Positions 1 through 11,532 of a stretch of 64,000 nt of DNA are shown piece by piece. Below the pieces are notes generated by a model. The model was not told the DNA's origin. It saw nothing but the letters and a program-made list of their open reading frames with translations, and ran no database searches. Position 1 is the stretch's first letter. Each line of letters begins with the position of its first letter. The translations under genes and the position numbers were made by a program. This DNA is from Pectobacterium actinidiae. Lineage in GTDB: Bacteria; Pseudomonadota; Gammaproteobacteria; Enterobacterales; Enterobacteriaceae. The stretch spans positions 3,844,001 to 3,908,000 of the forward strand of contig NZ_JRMH01000001.1 of the NCBI RefSeq assembly GCF_000803315.1, in the 5' to 3' direction.

Positions 1-669
1 GCCAGTATAGACAGCGATGTCCATTGTACCGCCGCCGATATCAACAACACACACGCCCAGCTCACGTTCGTCTTCAGTCAGAACCGCATAACTGGAAGCC
101 AGCCCCGCAAAAATAAGCTGGTCAACTTTTAAGCCGCAGCGTTCAACGGCTTTAACAATGTTCTTCGCCATATCGTTATGGCAGGTTATCAGGTGGACTT
201 TCGCCTGCATACGCACGCCGGATAAGCCAACTGGGTTTTTAATCCCTTCCTGATAATCGATCGCGTACTCCTGTGGAATCACATGGAGAACACGGTGTTC
301 ATCACGCACGCGCACGGATTTAGCGGTATGCACCACGCTTTCTACGTCGTCCTGCGTGACCTCTTCTTCTGAAATAGGCACCATCCCTATTTCATTCTGG
401 CAGCTGATGTGTTTTCCCGAGAGCGCCAGATACACGGAAGAGATCTGGCAGTCTGCCATCAACTCAGCTTGATCAATAGCGCGCTGAACACATTTAACGA
501 CCGATTCCAGATCGTTTACGCCGCCTTTATCCATACCGCGTGACGGGCAACTGCCTACGCCAATAATATTGACCATGCCATCGGGCAGAACTTCCCCTAC
601 CAGCGCAGCCACTTTTGCTGTACCGATTTCCAGCCCAACTACCAGTTTTCTGTCCGTCGACTTGATCAT
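1..669 (-). CDS. ftsA: Cell division protein FtsA, N-terminal 223 residues (cut by window edge)
   Basis: FtsA is the actin-like ATPase that anchors FtsZ filaments to the inner membrane and recruits later division proteins. The visible part starts MIKSTDRKLVVGLEIGTAKV, with the first phosphate-binding loop at about residues 12-20. It ends inside the second phosphate loop (VDIGGGTMDIAVYTG), so the last residue seen is Gly223 and the C-terminal half, including the membrane-targeting helix, lies beyond base 1. It follows ftsQ by 53 bases in the same direction, the usual dcw order. The start is the ATG at 669-667, which matches the E. coli protein start from memory. Confidence 0.97.
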   Translation of the reverse strand, partial: MIKSTDRKLVVGLEIGTAKVAALVGEVLPDGMVNIIGVGSCPSRGMDKGGVNDLESVVKCVQRAIDQAELMADCQISSVYLALSGKHISCQNEIGMVPISEEEVTQDDVESVVHTAKSVRVRDEHRVLHVIPQEYAIDYQEGIKNPVGLSGVRMQAKVHLITCHNDMAKNIVKAVERCGLKVDQLIFAGLASSYAVLTEDERELGVCVVDIGGGTMDIAVYTG

Positions 670-722
670 TGTTGTTTAGCCTGTGCTCGTTTCTGGTTAC
701 TGTTCTGTTGCTGATCAATGTC

Positions 723-1547
723 TTATTGCTGACCAACTCGTTGCCGATCAACGTCTTGTTGATCAAGCAAGGCTGGAGCCCAGCCTATCGCAGCTCCGCT
801 GTCGTACCGCAAGTCGACATGGCTGATGCGTTTGTTTTCACTCTGAGCCTGCCGCTGTAATAGCGGATACAACTCGATAAAGCGTTGCAGACGCTTGGCC
901 CTATCGTCCCGCCCCAGCTCCAGGCGAGTATCATCGTCTAATCCTAGTTGCCACGAATGCCGAGCACTCATCGCAACCATTTTTAACGTAAACTTCCCGG
1001 CTGCCAGCGTCTGATTCATTGTGCGGTAGCCTTCCAACACTTCAGCCTCACTGCCTTCCGGGCCATACAGCAATGGCATCTTGCGATTACCAATACGTTC
1101 GGCGGGTACACTGAACGAATTTCCTTCCGCATCAACCATCAGTTGGTCATTCCAACGTGCTACCGGAACATATTCAACCAGATGAATCTTTAATTCGTCC
1201 GGCCACTGCTTACGCACGCTGGCCTGTTTTATCCACGACAGGCGTTCAATCTGCTGCTGGATCACGTTCACATCCTGTGTCATGAACGTTCCCGGCGCCC
1301 CCAACGACAAAATGGCCTGACGGATATCGTCGTTGGTGGTGTACTGCCTTTCTCCTGTCACTGCCATGCGGGAGAGCGGTAAACGGCTGGCATCTTTCAT
1401 CCACCCCACTACCATCCAGCTTCCCCAGACGATCGTCCCTATCACCATCAGCAGGAAAATCATCCCTGCCAATTGGCCTCCATTACTGCGACGTGTTCCT
1501 TTCGTTTCAGGCTCTCGTCCGCGTGTATTCAGCGCTGCCTGCGACAT
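723..1547 (-). CDS. ftsQ: Cell division protein FtsQ
   Basis: FtsQ is a bitopic inner-membrane protein that links the early Z-ring proteins to FtsL, FtsB, FtsW and FtsI. The 274-residue product has a short basic cytoplasmic N terminus, one membrane segment at about residues 27-50, a POTRA domain beginning near residue 57 ([10 protein letters not shown]), and the conserved late segment [15 protein letters not shown]. The last dozen residues are rich in Gln, Asp and Arg and are encoded by a stretch that continues as short imperfect DNA repeats past the stop codon. It begins one base after the ddlB stop codon. Confidence 0.95.
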   Translation of the reverse strand: MSQAALNTRGREPETKGTRRSNGGQLAGMIFLLMVIGTIVWGSWMVVGWMKDASRLPLSRMAVTGERQYTTNDDIRQAILSLGAPGTFMTQDVNVIQQQIERLSWIKQASVRKQWPDELKIHLVEYVPVARWNDQLMVDAEGNSFSVPAERIGNRKMPLLYGPEGSEAEVLEGYRTMNQTLAAGKFTLKMVAMSARHSWQLGLDDDTRLELGRDDRAKRLQRFIELYPLLQRQAQSENKRISHVDLRYDSGAAIGWAPALLDQQDVDRQRVGQQ

Positions 1548-1548
1548 A

Positions 1549-2469
1549 TCAGCCAGCGAGCTCTAAAATTTTCACGACCAGTTGCGAGAAAGTCAGCCCA
1601 CGTTGGCGCGCAGCCATAGGAACCAGGCTGTGGCTCGTCATCCCGGGAGACGTATTCACTTCAAGCAGATAGAAAGCGCCGTCGCTATCCAGCATAAAAT
1701 CGACACGTCCCCATCCACGGCAGCCCACGGCACGATAAGCCGCCATAGCCAGTTCAGCTAACGCCTGCTCTTTATCGTCCGGCAAACCACTCGGGCAGAA
1801 ATACTGCGTATCGTCCGACAAATACTTCGCTTCATAGTCGTAAAACGTACCCGCAGGCTGAATACGGATAGAAGGCAATACCTCGTCACCCAGAATAGCA
1901 ACCGTATACTCAGGGCCGGTCAGCCATTTTTCGACCAGAACATCGTCATCGTGGCGGAATGCTTCTTCCAGTGCCGCAGGCAGCTCGCTAAGCGTGTTCA
2001 CTTTGCTCATACCAACGCTGGAACCTTCACGGCTTGGCTTGACAATCAACGGCAGTCCAAGGTGGGTGAACTTTGCCAACAGCGCGTTTGCTGCCATCTC
2101 TGAATATTGTCGACGATCCAACGCCACGTAAGGCGACACGGGTAACCCGACCGCTTGCCACACCTGTTTGGTGCGGAGTTTATCCATCGTCAGCGCAGAC
2201 GCCATAACGCCGCTACCGGTATAAGGCAATCCCAGGAACTCCAGGACGCCCTGCAATGTGCCATCTTCGCCACCACGACCATGTAATGCGATGAAAACCT
2301 TGGCGAAGCCTTCTTCCTTCAGCGTCGTCGCAGAGACGTCACGAGTATCAACCGCATGCGCATTGATGCCCGCCTCTTTCAGGCCAGCCAAAACCGCCTG
2401 ACCGGAAAGTAACGACACTTCACGTTCGGCAGAGGTTCCACCAAGCAATACAGCAACTTTCTCAGTCAT
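1549..2469 (-). CDS. ddlB: D-alanine--D-alanine ligase B
   Basis: An ATP-grasp enzyme that joins two D-Ala molecules to give the dipeptide MurF adds to the peptidoglycan precursor. The N terminus [20 protein letters not shown], the ATP-grasp lysine in [11 protein letters not shown] and the metal-binding end motif EVNTSPGMT are all present. The frame opens 12 bases further upstream at 2481 with an ATGA overlap of the murC stop. I prefer the ATG at 2469 because a GAGGA ribosome site lies six bases before it and the protein then matches the usual start (306 residues). Confidence 0.95.
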   Translation of the reverse strand: MTEKVAVLLGGTSAEREVSLLSGQAVLAGLKEAGINAHAVDTRDVSATTLKEEGFAKVFIALHGRGGEDGTLQGVLEFLGLPYTGSGVMASALTMDKLRTKQVWQAVGLPVSPYVALDRRQYSEMAANALLAKFTHLGLPLIVKPSREGSSVGMSKVNTLSELPAALEEAFRHDDDVLVEKWLTGPEYTVAILGDEVLPSIRIQPAGTFYDYEAKYLSDDTQYFCPSGLPDDKEQALAELAMAAYRAVGCRGWGRVDFMLDSDGAFYLLEVNTSPGMTSHSLVPMAARQRGLTFSQLVVKILELAG

Positions 2470-2477
2470 GATGTTCC

Positions 2478-3938
2478 TCATTCACTCATCTGCGGCTGTA
2501 ATCTGGAATCAGCCAGTTTACGCGCCAATTTACCGATGTTGCCGGCACCTTGAACCAAAATAAGGTCTTCACCTCGCAGCGCCTGTGACAACAGTTCCGG
2601 TAAAGTATCCACATCCGTCACCAGAATCGGATCAATCTTACCTCTTCCGCGAATTGTACGGCACAGTGAACGGCTGTCCGCGCCCGGAATCGGCGACTCT
2701 CCAGCGGAATACACATCCAACATCAGCAGCACGTCAACCTGCGATAACACGTGCGCAAAATCATCATACAAATCGCGGGTTCGCGTATAGCGATGTGGCT
2801 GAAAAATCATGACCAATCGCTTATTCGGCCACCCGGCTCGGGCTGCTTTAATGGTGGCATCGACTTCCGTCGGATGGTGACCGTAATCATCCACCAACAT
2901 CGCCGTACCGCGTTGCCCATTCACCAGTTCAAGCGGGTACTCACCGAGGAAATCGAAACGACGTCCGGTGCCCTGAAAACGCTCAAGCGCGCGCAGAATC
3001 GCCTCGTCATCAATACCCTCATCGGTCGCCACGGCAACCGCCGCCGCTGCGTTGAGCGCATTGTGACGCCCCGGCGCATTCAGCGTGACAGTGAGCAGCG
3101 GTTTATCTTTCCGCTCCAGCGTAAAATGCCCTTGCGCACCAGTCTGGTAATACCCTGAAATACGCACATCGGCATCGTCGCTAAAGCCATACGTGGTGAT
3201 ATGACGACCCACACGCGGCAGCAGCTCACGGATTACCGCATCATCAATACACATCACCGCTTGCCCGTAAAACGGCAGGTTGTGCAGGAAATTGATGAAC
3301 GTCTGCTTCAGGTTCTCAAAATCGCCCTGATAGGTGTCCATATGGTCGGCTTCAATGTTGGTCACAATCGCCACCATCGGCTGCAAATGCAGGAAAGACG
3401 CATCGCTTTCATCTGCTTCCGCAATCAGGTAGCGGCTTGAGCCCAAACGCGCATGCGTTCCCGCCGCCTTCACTAATCCGCCATTTACAAACGTCGGATC
3501 TAATCCCGCTTCTGCGTAAATACTGGTGACCATCGCGGTTGTTGTCGTCTTGCCGTGCGTCCCCGCAATCGCAATACCGTGACGAAAACGCATCAGTTCC
3601 GCTAACATCTCGGCACGACGGATCACTGGAATACGTGCGTCATGCGCGGCGACAATCTCAGGGTTATCCGCAGTAATCGCACTCGACACCACCACCACGC
3701 TGGCGTTCAGAACGTTCTCCGCACGGTGGTGAAAATAAATCTGTGCGCCAAGTTCGCTCAACTGCTGCGTCACCGCATTCGGAGCCAGATCGGACCCGCT
3801 AATCTCATAACCTTCGTTGGCCAACACTTCGGCGATACCACCCATGCCAGCACCGCCGATGCCGACAAAGTGTATGTGCCGGACGCGATGCATCTCGGGC
3901 ACGATTGAACGTAGTTTCGCCAGTTGTTGAGTATTCAC
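2478..3938 (-). CDS. murC: UDP-N-acetylmuramate--L-alanine ligase
   Basis: The first Mur ligase, which adds L-Ala to UDP-MurNAc in the cytoplasm. The 486-residue protein has the N-terminal Rossmann motif [17 protein letters not shown] near residue 24, the ATP-binding loop [10 protein letters not shown] at about residues 123-132, and the Mur ligase C-terminal domain with [10 protein letters not shown] and FQPHRYTRT. Length and motifs are normal for the family. It lies 62 bases after murG, one of the few real gaps in this cluster, and its stop codon region carries the ribosome site for ddlB. Confidence 0.97.
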   Translation of the reverse strand: MNTQQLAKLRSIVPEMHRVRHIHFVGIGGAGMGGIAEVLANEGYEISGSDLAPNAVTQQLSELGAQIYFHHRAENVLNASVVVVSSAITADNPEIVAAHDARIPVIRRAEMLAELMRFRHGIAIAGTHGKTTTTAMVTSIYAEAGLDPTFVNGGLVKAAGTHARLGSSRYLIAEADESDASFLHLQPMVAIVTNIEADHMDTYQGDFENLKQTFINFLHNLPFYGQAVMCIDDAVIRELLPRVGRHITTYGFSDDADVRISGYYQTGAQGHFTLERKDKPLLTVTLNAPGRHNALNAAAAVAVATDEGIDDEAILRALERFQGTGRRFDFLGEYPLELVNGQRGTAMLVDDYGHHPTEVDATIKAARAGWPNKRLVMIFQPHRYTRTRDLYDDFAHVLSQVDVLLMLDVYSAGESPIPGADSRSLCRTIRGRGKIDPILVTDVDTLPELLSQALRGEDLILVQGAGNIGKLARKLADSRLQPQMSE

Positions 3939-4000
3939 TTTATTCTATCGCTACCTTGTAGCGCCGTCGTACAGCCTTGTGTCCGACAACGTTGTATTAA

Positions 4001-5092
4001 TTAACCATGAGCCACATGTGTGACCCGACTGCCTGCCGCTGCACTGACTTCAACCGCAACCCGTTCGGTTGCATCTGGAATCGCCACTGCGCGGGCTTTT
4101 TGCGCCATTGTTAGCAAGGTTGCGCGGTCCCAACCGGACAGCACCTCACTAACAGCCTCCACGCTGAACTGTGGCTGCTCAATAATTTTTGCCGCACCTG
4201 CCTTTTCCAACGGCAGCGCATTCCAGTACTGCTGCCGATCTTTATGCTGGAAGGGGACAAACAGTGCTGGTAGCCCAGCCGCCGCAATTTCACTGACGGT
4301 TAATGCGCCGGAACGGCACACCACAACATCCGCCCAAGCGTAAGCTGCCGCCATGTCATCAATAAACTCGGTAATCTTGTGCTGCGTCTGTCCAAGATCC
4401 TGATAGGCCTGCTGAACGGTTGATAACGCGCCTTTGCCGACCTGATGCCAAATCGTCACGCGATCGCCCAGTTGTGCAGCCACGCCGGGCAGCGTTTGGT
4501 TCAGCACTCTCGCGCCCTGACTACCACCGACAACCAGCACCCTCACAGGGCCTGAGCGATCGGCTAATCGTGTTTCAGGCGTAGGTAACGCCAGTACATC
4601 GGTTCTGACCGGATTCCCCACCACATCCGCGTTGGGAAACGCGCCCGGAAATGCCTGCAATACCTTTTTTGCGATATGGGATAACCAGCGGTTGGTCAGC
4701 CCTGCAATCCCGTTCTGCTCATGCAATACGACCGGAATACCACACAGCCAGGCTGCCAAACCGCCGGGACCGGAAACGTAACCGCCCATGCCCAGCACCA
4801 CATCAGGCTGGTAGCGGCGCATAATTGCCCGCGCCTGACGCACGGCCTGAAAAATACGAATCGGCGCGCTTAACTGCGCCAGAATGCCTTTACCACGCAA
4901 GCCAGAAATACGGATAAAATCAATTTCGATACCATGCTTAGGCACCAAATCGGCTTCCATACGATCCGCCGTACCTAACCAGCGAACCTGCCAGCCCTGC
5001 GCCATCAGGTGATGCGCAACCGCCAGCCCGGGGAAGACATGCCCGCCCGTACCGCCAGCCATCACCATCAAACGCTTGCCTTCGCCACTCAT
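4001..5092 (-). CDS. murG: UDP-GlcNAc--undecaprenyl-PP-MurNAc-pentapeptide GlcNAc transferase
   Basis: The peripheral membrane glycosyltransferase that turns lipid I into lipid II. The 363-residue GT28 protein has the first glycine-rich loop [19 protein letters not shown] at about residues 12-30, a [11 protein letters not shown] motif near residue 100 and the [12 protein letters not shown] loop of the C-terminal UDP-GlcNAc domain, followed by [15 protein letters not shown]. Its start overlaps the end of ftsW by 4 bases, so the flippase/polymerase-type protein and the enzyme making lipid II are probably translationally coupled. Confidence 0.97.
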   Translation of the reverse strand: MSGEGKRLMVMAGGTGGHVFPGLAVAHHLMAQGWQVRWLGTADRMEADLVPKHGIEIDFIRISGLRGKGILAQLSAPIRIFQAVRQARAIMRRYQPDVVLGMGGYVSGPGGLAAWLCGIPVVLHEQNGIAGLTNRWLSHIAKKVLQAFPGAFPNADVVGNPVRTDVLALPTPETRLADRSGPVRVLVVGGSQGARVLNQTLPGVAAQLGDRVTIWHQVGKGALSTVQQAYQDLGQTQHKITEFIDDMAAAYAWADVVVCRSGALTVSEIAAAGLPALFVPFQHKDRQQYWNALPLEKAGAAKIIEQPQFSVEAVSEVLSGWDRATLLTMAQKARAVAIPDATERVAVEVSAAAGSRVTHVAHG

Positions 5093-6291
5093 CGGGCACC
5101 TCTCGTAAACGCCTGCGCTTTCGTCAGACGCGTTTCAAAATCAATGCGTAACAGCAACACAATCGCCGTCGACATAATCAGCAAGCTGGAGCCGCCGTAA
5201 CTGATGAGCGGCAACGTCAGCCCTTTCGTCGGTAGCATCCCCGCCGCTGCGCCTACGTTCACCAGCGTCTGGAAGCTGAACCAGACACCGATCGAACATG
5301 CCAGAAAGCCTGAAAAGCGCTGATCGATCTCCAGCGCCCGCTTCCCGATAGACATCGCGCGAAAAGCGACGAAGAATATCATTAACAACGCCAAAACCAC
5401 ACCGATATAGCCGAGTTCTTCACCTAAAATAGAGAAAATGAAATCGGTATGCGCTTCCGGCAGATATTCCAGTTTCTGTACTGAATTCCCCAGCCCTTGC
5501 CCCCAGAATTCACCTCGCCCAAATGCCATCAGGGACTGCGTTAACTGGTAGCCACTGCCAAACGGATCGTCCCATGGGTTCCAGAAAGACGTCACACGCC
5601 GCATACGGTAAGGTTCAGCCACAATCAACAGGCCAACGGCAAACACCCCACAGCCGATAATCGCCAGAAACTGCCACATCTTGGCGCCCGCCAGAAACAA
5701 CATCGCCAGCGTCGTAATAAACAGCACAACCACGGTACCGAGGTCAGGCTGCGCTAGCAACAGAACCGCCAGTACCACCATCACGCCCATCGGTTTGCAA
5801 AAACCCCAGAAGTTATTTCGTACTTCTTCAACTTTGCGCACCATGTAACTGGACAGGTAGCAAAACAGCGCCAGCTTGGATAATTCCGCAGGCTGAATAC
5901 GCAATGGCCCTAGCGAAATCCAGCGTGATGCACCGTTGACCGAGCTTCCCACCGCGAGCACCACCAACAACATAACCATGGCGAGCAGTAGCAGCACTGG
6001 GCTATAACGTTGCCATATCTCCATCGGGACACGCAGCGTGATTAACGACAGGCCAAATGCCAACCCCAGATAAATCGCATCACGCTTCGCGAACAGGAAT
6101 GGGTCGCTGGCAAGACGCTGCCCAACAGGCATAGAAGCCGAGGTCACCATCACAAAACCAATCACGGCCAGCCCAAGCGTCAACCACACCAACGTTCTGT
6201 CATACAGAACAATACTGAGCGTATCGCTTTCGCGCGTTCCCATAACCCAGCTCTTGATGCGTTCGATAAACGCCAGCCCGAAGAACCGCAT
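5089..6291 (-). CDS. ftsW: Septal peptidoglycan polymerase FtsW (SEDS family)
   Basis: FtsW is the SEDS-family glycosyltransferase that polymerises lipid II at the septum together with FtsI. The 400-residue product is strongly hydrophobic with about ten membrane segments. It contains the family motifs [47 protein letters not shown] and [13 protein letters not shown]. The first 25-30 residues are cytoplasmic. It shares one base with the end of murD and overlaps murG by 4 bases. Confidence 0.97.
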   Translation of the reverse strand: MRFFGLAFIERIKSWVMGTRESDTLSIVLYDRTLVWLTLGLAVIGFVMVTSASMPVGQRLASDPFLFAKRDAIYLGLAFGLSLITLRVPMEIWQRYSPVLLLLAMVMLLVVLAVGSSVNGASRWISLGPLRIQPAELSKLALFCYLSSYMVRKVEEVRNNFWGFCKPMGVMVVLAVLLLAQPDLGTVVVLFITTLAMLFLAGAKMWQFLAIIGCGVFAVGLLIVAEPYRMRRVTSFWNPWDDPFGSGYQLTQSLMAFGRGEFWGQGLGNSVQKLEYLPEAHTDFIFSILGEELGYIGVVLALLMIFFVAFRAMSIGKRALEIDQRFSGFLACSIGVWFSFQTLVNVGAAAGMLPTKGLTLPLISYGGSSLLIMSTAIVLLLRIDFETRLTKAQAFTRGAR

Positions 6292-7607
6292 TAGCCTAAC
6301 TCCTCCGCCAGACGAGCGAATTCATCGCCTCGCTGTTCAAAACTGCGGAACTGATCCAAACTGGCGCAGGCTGGCGACAGCAACACCATATCGCCTGGCT
6401 TAACGCGTTCGGCGATGATGCGCATTGCCTGTTCCATCGTTTCTGTCTGCTCGGCAATTTCTGGACGCAGCGCAGCCAGCTGCTGACCATCCTGACCGAA
6501 GCAATACAAATGAATGTGCTCGCCCTGCAAATACGGCACCAGCGGCGAGAAATCGGCAGATTTACCGTCACCGCCTAACAGCAAGTGCAGCGTGCCTTCT
6601 ACCGCCAAGCCGCTCAATGCCGCCTCAGTGCTGCCCACATTGGTCGCTTTAGAATCATTGATCCACCGCACGCCGTTACGCTCAAAGGCCATTTGAAAAC
6701 GATGAGGCAGCCCGGTAAAGGACGTCAACGCCGTCAGCGCAGACGAACGTGGAATTTTCACAGCATCAGCCAGCGCCAGCGCTGCCAATGCGTTTGTATA
6801 ATTGTGCTGCCCGACAAGTTTGATTTCACGGGTATTGAGCACACGTTCACCGTCCACCCGCAGCCAGGTTTCCCCCTGCTGACGGTTGAGATGATAATCG
6901 CCGACATCAACCCCAAAACTGCGACAACGAGCATCTGCACCGCGAACCGGCATGGTCAGCGCATCATCAGCATTCACAACACACAAATCCGCGTGCTCAT
7001 AAATACGCAATTTCGCCGCCCGATACTGCTGTAGACCAAACGGGTAACGGTTGGTGTGATCTTCCGTCACGTTCAGAATGGTTGCCGCTGCGGCGTGCAG
7101 GCTACGCGTCGTTTCCAACTGGAAACTCGACAGCTCCAACACATAAAGCTGAGCAGGCTGTTCGAGCAGTTGCAGCGCAGGCAGGCCAATGTTGCCACCG
7201 ACGCCCACCTGCCAGCCCGCAGCTCGTGCCATTTCACCGACCAGCGTCGTCACCGTGCTTTTACCGTTAGAACCGGTAATCGCCACAATCGGTGCCTGCG
7301 CTTCACGGCAGAACAATTCGATATCGCCAACGATCTCAATGCCAGCATCGGCGGCGTCACACAAAATCGGTGTCGCCAATGCCACACCTGGGCTGGCGAC
7401 GATCAAATCCGCACTCAACAGCCAGTCTTCATTCAGGCTACCGAGGTGTCGTTCTACCTGCTCGGGCAGCTTATCCAGACCCGGCGGACTGATACGGGTA
7501 TCCACCACGCGTGGTACGACACCACGCGCGAGAAAGAAATCAACACAGGAGAGCCCGGTCAGACCCAACCCGATAATGACGACTTTTTTACCCTGATAGT
7601 CCACCAT
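6291..7607 (-). CDS. murD: UDP-N-acetylmuramoylalanine--D-glutamate ligase
   Basis: The second Mur ligase, adding D-Glu to UDP-MurNAc-L-Ala. The 438-residue protein begins [20 protein letters not shown] with the dinucleotide-type fold, has the ATP loop [13 protein letters not shown] near residue 110, [12 protein letters not shown] for the C-terminal domain and the end segment [12 protein letters not shown]. Three bases separate it from mraY and it shares its last base with the ftsW start, as expected in a tightly coupled operon. Confidence 0.97.
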   Translation of the reverse strand: MVDYQGKKVVIIGLGLTGLSCVDFFLARGVVPRVVDTRISPPGLDKLPEQVERHLGSLNEDWLLSADLIVASPGVALATPILCDAADAGIEIVGDIELFCREAQAPIVAITGSNGKSTVTTLVGEMARAAGWQVGVGGNIGLPALQLLEQPAQLYVLELSSFQLETTRSLHAAAATILNVTEDHTNRYPFGLQQYRAAKLRIYEHADLCVVNADDALTMPVRGADARCRSFGVDVGDYHLNRQQGETWLRVDGERVLNTREIKLVGQHNYTNALAALALADAVKIPRSSALTALTSFTGLPHRFQMAFERNGVRWINDSKATNVGSTEAALSGLAVEGTLHLLLGGDGKSADFSPLVPYLQGEHIHLYCFGQDGQQLAALRPEIAEQTETMEQAMRIIAERVKPGDMVLLSPACASLDQFRSFEQRGDEFARLAEELG

Positions 7608-7610
7608 GTC

Positions 7611-8693
7611 TTACCGTACCTTCAGCGTTGCCAGGCCAATCAGCACCAGCATCAACGAAATAATCCAGAAGCGCACAATCACACGCGGTTCCGGCCAGCC
7701 CTTAAGTTCATAATGATGATGAATTGGCGCCATGCGGAAGATCCGCTGCCCGCGCAACTTAAAGGACCCGACTTGCAAAATCACCGACAGCGTTTCAACG
7801 ACGAAAACACCGCCCATAATCACTAACAAAAACTCCTGACGCAGCAGGACCGCGATAGTCCCCAACGCGCCGCCCAGTGCCAGAGAACCTACGTCTCCCA
7901 TGAAGACCTGCGCCGGATAGGTGTTAAACCACAGGAATCCAAGCCCCGCGCCCACAATCGCGGTACAGACGATCACCAGCTCACTGGCATGACGGATATA
8001 CGGAATATGCAGATAACCGGCAAAATTCATGTTGCCCGTTGCCCATGCAACCAGCGCAAAGCCAGCGGCAACAAATACAGTCGGCATGATTGCCAAGCCA
8101 TCCAGACCATCCGTCAGGTTTACGGCATTACTGGTGCCGACAATCACAAAGTAGGCCAGCGCAACATAGAGCAGACCCAATTGTGGCATTACGTCTTTGA
8201 AAAACGGCACAACCAACTGCGTGGCTGGCGTATCTTTACCGATGGCATACATAGTGAAAGCCACCACGAGCGCAATCACTGACTGCCAAAAATATTTCCA
8301 GCGGGCAATCAGCCCCTTGGTATCTTTACGGACCACTTTGCGGTAGTCATCAACAAAACCGACCGCGCCATAGCCTGCTAACACCAGAAGTACGCACCAG
8401 ACATATGGGTTCGACAGATTCGCCCACATCAAAACGGAAACGATGATCGCAGCCAGGATCATCACGCCCCCCATCGTCGGGGTACCGCGCTTACTGAAAT
8501 GTGATTCTGGCCCTTCGTTACGCACAACCTGCCCGATCTGCAAACGCTGCAACCAGGCAATCATATGTGGTCCCATCCATAGGGAAATAACCAATGCGGT
8601 CAGCAGGCTGACAATGGCGCGGAACGTCAAATAAGAAAAGACGTTAAAGCCGGTATAAAGTTTGGCCAAATGTTCGGCCAGCCATACTAACAT
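7611..8693 (-). CDS. mraY: Phospho-MurNAc-pentapeptide transferase MraY
   Basis: An integral membrane enzyme that transfers phospho-MurNAc-pentapeptide to undecaprenyl phosphate to make lipid I. The 360-residue protein has about ten membrane segments and the family signatures KRGTPTMGG, the Asp-rich [10 protein letters not shown] near residue 115, [13 protein letters not shown], and the histidine loop [14 protein letters not shown]. Its start overlaps the murF end by 7 bases. The length equals that of E. coli MraY. Confidence 0.97.
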   Translation of the reverse strand: MLVWLAEHLAKLYTGFNVFSYLTFRAIVSLLTALVISLWMGPHMIAWLQRLQIGQVVRNEGPESHFSKRGTPTMGGVMILAAIIVSVLMWANLSNPYVWCVLLVLAGYGAVGFVDDYRKVVRKDTKGLIARWKYFWQSVIALVVAFTMYAIGKDTPATQLVVPFFKDVMPQLGLLYVALAYFVIVGTSNAVNLTDGLDGLAIMPTVFVAAGFALVAWATGNMNFAGYLHIPYIRHASELVIVCTAIVGAGLGFLWFNTYPAQVFMGDVGSLALGGALGTIAVLLRQEFLLVIMGGVFVVETLSVILQVGSFKLRGQRIFRMAPIHHHYELKGWPEPRVIVRFWIISLMLVLIGLATLKVR

Positions 8694-10048
8694 TGAGCAT
8701 TCTCCTGTAATGCATGTACAACCTGCTCCATCGCAGCACTGCGTGAGCCTTTAACCAATACGCTGATGACGTTATGTTCTGACATCAGTACCTTCAAACG
8801 TGAAACCAGTGCAGCTTTGTCCTGAAAATGCTCACCATTGCCACTGGCAGTGCCGATCAATTCACTCAATGTTCCCACACTTAATACGCGATCAATACCC
8901 GCAGCACGCGCCGCTTCGCCCACTTGACGATGGCACTCAGGGGCTTCATCCCCTAGCTCGCCCATATCACCAACGACCATCACGCGGTAGCCCGGCATTT
9001 CAGCCAATACCTGTGCCGCCGCCGTCATCGAGCCCACATTCGCGTTGTAGCTGTCATCCAGCAGCAGCTTGCCCTCAGACAACGCAATCGGAAATAACCG
9101 CCCCGGCACCGCCTGAAGCTGAGATAATCCAGATTTAACGGCTTCCAGCGTCGCGCCGACGGACATCGCCAGAGAAGCCGCTGCCAGTGCGTTCGACACA
9201 TTATGTCGACCGGGTAAAGGCAGCAGAACCTGCGTTTCGCCGAATGGCGTGTGAAGCGTGAAACGCGTACCTTGTGCCAAAACGTCTACGTCGCTGGCAA
9301 AAAAATCGATGTCGCAAGCGGCCTGCGGCGAGAAACGCCACACGGTTTTATGCTTAACCATGACCTGCCAATGCGGGAAATCGTTGCTATCCGCATTCAC
9401 AATCGCCACACCGTCTACTGGCAAACCAGCAAAAATCTCACCTTTCGCCTGCGCCACACCCGCCAGAGAGCCAAACCCTTCCAGATGCGCAGCGGCCAGG
9501 TTATTGACCAGTGCGCTTTCCGGCCGCACCAAATCCGTGGTATAGGCAATCTCACCAATGTGATTTGCCCCGAGTTCAATCACCGCAAACTGGTGTTCCG
9601 CCGTCAGGCGTAGCAGCGTTAACGGCACACCGATATCGTTATTGAAGTTACCGGCGGTATACAACACAGAGCCGCACTGGCGCAGAATCGACGCCGTCAT
9701 CTCTTTAACCGACGTTTTGCCGGAAGAGCCAGTCAATGCGACAACACGCGCCGTTGACTGCTGGCGAACCCAGGCACCCAATTGTCCCAACGCCAAACGC
9801 GTATCACTCACCAACAATTGCGGTACATCGATAGGTAAGTGCTTACTGACTAAAAGAGCCGACGCACCGCCTTTCACCGCATCAGCAGCGTAGTCATGTG
9901 CATCAAATTTCTCGCCTTTCAGCGCGACAAACAAACAGCCAGATGCCAGCTTACGTGTATCGGTCGAAACATCTTCAATATCAATGTTTTCACCAATCAA
10001 CTGCGCATTCAGCACCGTGGCAAGCTGCTGCAAGGAGACGCGAATCAT
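8687..10048 (-). CDS. murF: UDP-MurNAc-tripeptide--D-Ala-D-Ala ligase
   Basis: The last cytoplasmic Mur ligase, which adds the D-Ala-D-Ala made by Ddl enzymes. The 453-residue protein shows the ATP loop [14 protein letters not shown] near residue 105, the [10 protein letters not shown] motif, [14 protein letters not shown] in the third domain and [12 protein letters not shown] near the end. The start ATG at 10048 overlaps the murE stop by 4 bases, and its ribosome site (GGAGGTG) lies inside murE. Confidence 0.96.
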   Translation of the reverse strand: MIRVSLQQLATVLNAQLIGENIDIEDVSTDTRKLASGCLFVALKGEKFDAHDYAADAVKGGASALLVSKHLPIDVPQLLVSDTRLALGQLGAWVRQQSTARVVALTGSSGKTSVKEMTASILRQCGSVLYTAGNFNNDIGVPLTLLRLTAEHQFAVIELGANHIGEIAYTTDLVRPESALVNNLAAAHLEGFGSLAGVAQAKGEIFAGLPVDGVAIVNADSNDFPHWQVMVKHKTVWRFSPQAACDIDFFASDVDVLAQGTRFTLHTPFGETQVLLPLPGRHNVSNALAAASLAMSVGATLEAVKSGLSQLQAVPGRLFPIALSEGKLLLDDSYNANVGSMTAAAQVLAEMPGYRVMVVGDMGELGDEAPECHRQVGEAARAAGIDRVLSVGTLSELIGTASGNGEHFQDKAALVSRLKVLMSEHNVISVLVKGSRSAAMEQVVHALQENAQC

Positions 10049-11532
10049 GCAATCACCTCCAGCAGGCGGGCAACGGTAATACGATCGGAATAATCAAGAC
10101 GCTGATTACCAACCAGTTGGTAGTCTTCATGACCTTTGCCTGCAACCAGCACCACGTCATTTTCCTGAGCCTGCATGATGGCGCTGGTCACTGCCTCAGC
10201 ACGTCCGTGAATCACCTGAACCCGTCCGGCGTCCAGCAGGCCAGAGAGAATATCGGCAACGATCGCCTGAGGCTCTTCACTGCGCGGGTTATCATCAGTC
10301 ACCACAACGCGGTCGGCCAGCTGTTCTGCGATGCCGCCCATGAGTGGGCGCTTACCTTTATCGCGATCGCCGCCGCAGCCAAACACGCACCAGAGTTTCC
10401 CCTGACAGTGCAAACGCGCCGCTTCAAGCGCTTTTTCCAGCGCGTCTGGCGTGTGAGCGTAATCTACAACGACCGTTGGTTTTCCTTCAGCATGGAAAAC
10501 CTCCATGCGGCCACATACAGGCTGCAGTTGAGATCCCGCGATGACCAATTTGTCGAGCGGATAACCGAGAGACAGCAACGTTGCCAGCGCCAGCAGCATA
10601 TTGCTAACGTTAAACGCCCCCATCAGGCGACTGTCAATTTCGCCGTGTCCCCAGCTTGAATCAAACGCAATCGTGGCACCGTTGTCGTGATAATCAATCT
10701 GTGTCGCTTTCAGCCAGCGCCCACGGCAGCCGGGAACCAGCTTGTTTTCCATTGTTACAGCAACCGCATCCGGCAGCTTCGCCAACCAGCGCAGACCAAC
10801 CTCATCATCAGCATTGATAATCATCTGACCAACGCGATGCTCGGCAAACAACGCCCATTTAGCCGCTTCATAGCTTTCCATATCGCCATGATAATCAAGA
10901 TGATCGCGACTCAGGTTAGTGAACACTGCCGCCGCAAACGGCAACGCCGCCACACGATGCTGCACCAGCCCGTGGGAGGAGACTTCCATTGCGGCAAATG
11001 TCGCACCTTGCTCTACCAGTTGGCTTAACACCTGCTGAACATCGACAGCGGAACCCGTCGTATTCTCTGTCGGGATCGCCCGACCCAATAGGCCATTGCC
11101 TACCGTACCCATCACCGCACTCGTTTCGCCTAGTGCCTGGCTCCACTGCGCCAGAAGTTGGGTCGTTGTCGTTTTTCCGTTGGTTCCCGTTACGCCAATC
11201 AGCTGTAACTTTTCCGCCGGCTGCTGATAAAAATGACCCGCCAGCGCGGAAAGCCGCTGGTTCAAGTTGCTGAGATACACCACAGGCACACCGTGCATTT
11301 CGCGAACGGTGCCATCAGCGGCCTCACCTTCTGCTTCGGCAACAATCGCTGCTACGCCTTGCGCAATTGCCTGCGGAATATAGCGCCGTCCATCTGCTTT
11401 GTGCCCGACAATCGCGACAAACAGATCCCCGGCAGCCGCAACGCGGCTGTCTAATGTCATTTCCCGCAGCGCTCGCGCCGGAGTGTCTTGCACCCACGGC
11501 GCAAGTAAATCGCGCAAATTACGATCTGCCAC
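10045..11532 (-). CDS. murE: UDP-MurNAc-L-Ala-D-Glu--meso-diaminopimelate ligase
   Basis: Adds the third stem amino acid to the peptidoglycan precursor. The 495-residue protein has [14 protein letters not shown] near residue 112 and the motif DDNPRSEEP near residue 410. The DNPR sequence in that motif is the known mark of the meso-diaminopimelate-specific enzymes of Gram-negative bacteria. Translation starts at GTG (11532-11530), 14 bases inside the end of ftsI, giving [13 protein letters not shown] as in E. coli. Murein of the DAP type follows directly from this. Confidence 0.96.
   Translation of the reverse strand: MADRNLRDLLAPWVQDTPARALREMTLDSRVAAAGDLFVAIVGHKADGRRYIPQAIAQGVAAIVAEAEGEAADGTVREMHGVPVVYLSNLNQRLSALAGHFYQQPAEKLQLIGVTGTNGKTTTTQLLAQWSQALGETSAVMGTVGNGLLGRAIPTENTTGSAVDVQQVLSQLVEQGATFAAMEVSSHGLVQHRVAALPFAAAVFTNLSRDHLDYHGDMESYEAAKWALFAEHRVGQMIINADDEVGLRWLAKLPDAVAVTMENKLVPGCRGRWLKATQIDYHDNGATIAFDSSWGHGEIDSRLMGAFNVSNMLLALATLLSLGYPLDKLVIAGSQLQPVCGRMEVFHAEGKPTVVVDYAHTPDALEKALEAARLHCQGKLWCVFGCGGDRDKGKRPLMGGIAEQLADRVVVTDDNPRSEEPQAIVADILSGLLDAGRVQVIHGRAEAVTSAIMQAQENDVVLVAGKGHEDYQLVGNQRLDYSDRITVARLLEVIA

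Noticed and set aside
7056..7826. Plus-strand open frame of 256 codons across murD and mraY
   Set aside because: Antisense shadow of two well-supported Mur genes; the product is rich in His, Arg and Gln with no family motif and no ribosome site.
9898..10659. Plus-strand open frame of 253 codons across murF and murE
   Set aside because: Antisense to conserved genes, with the unusual composition typical of a complementary frame.
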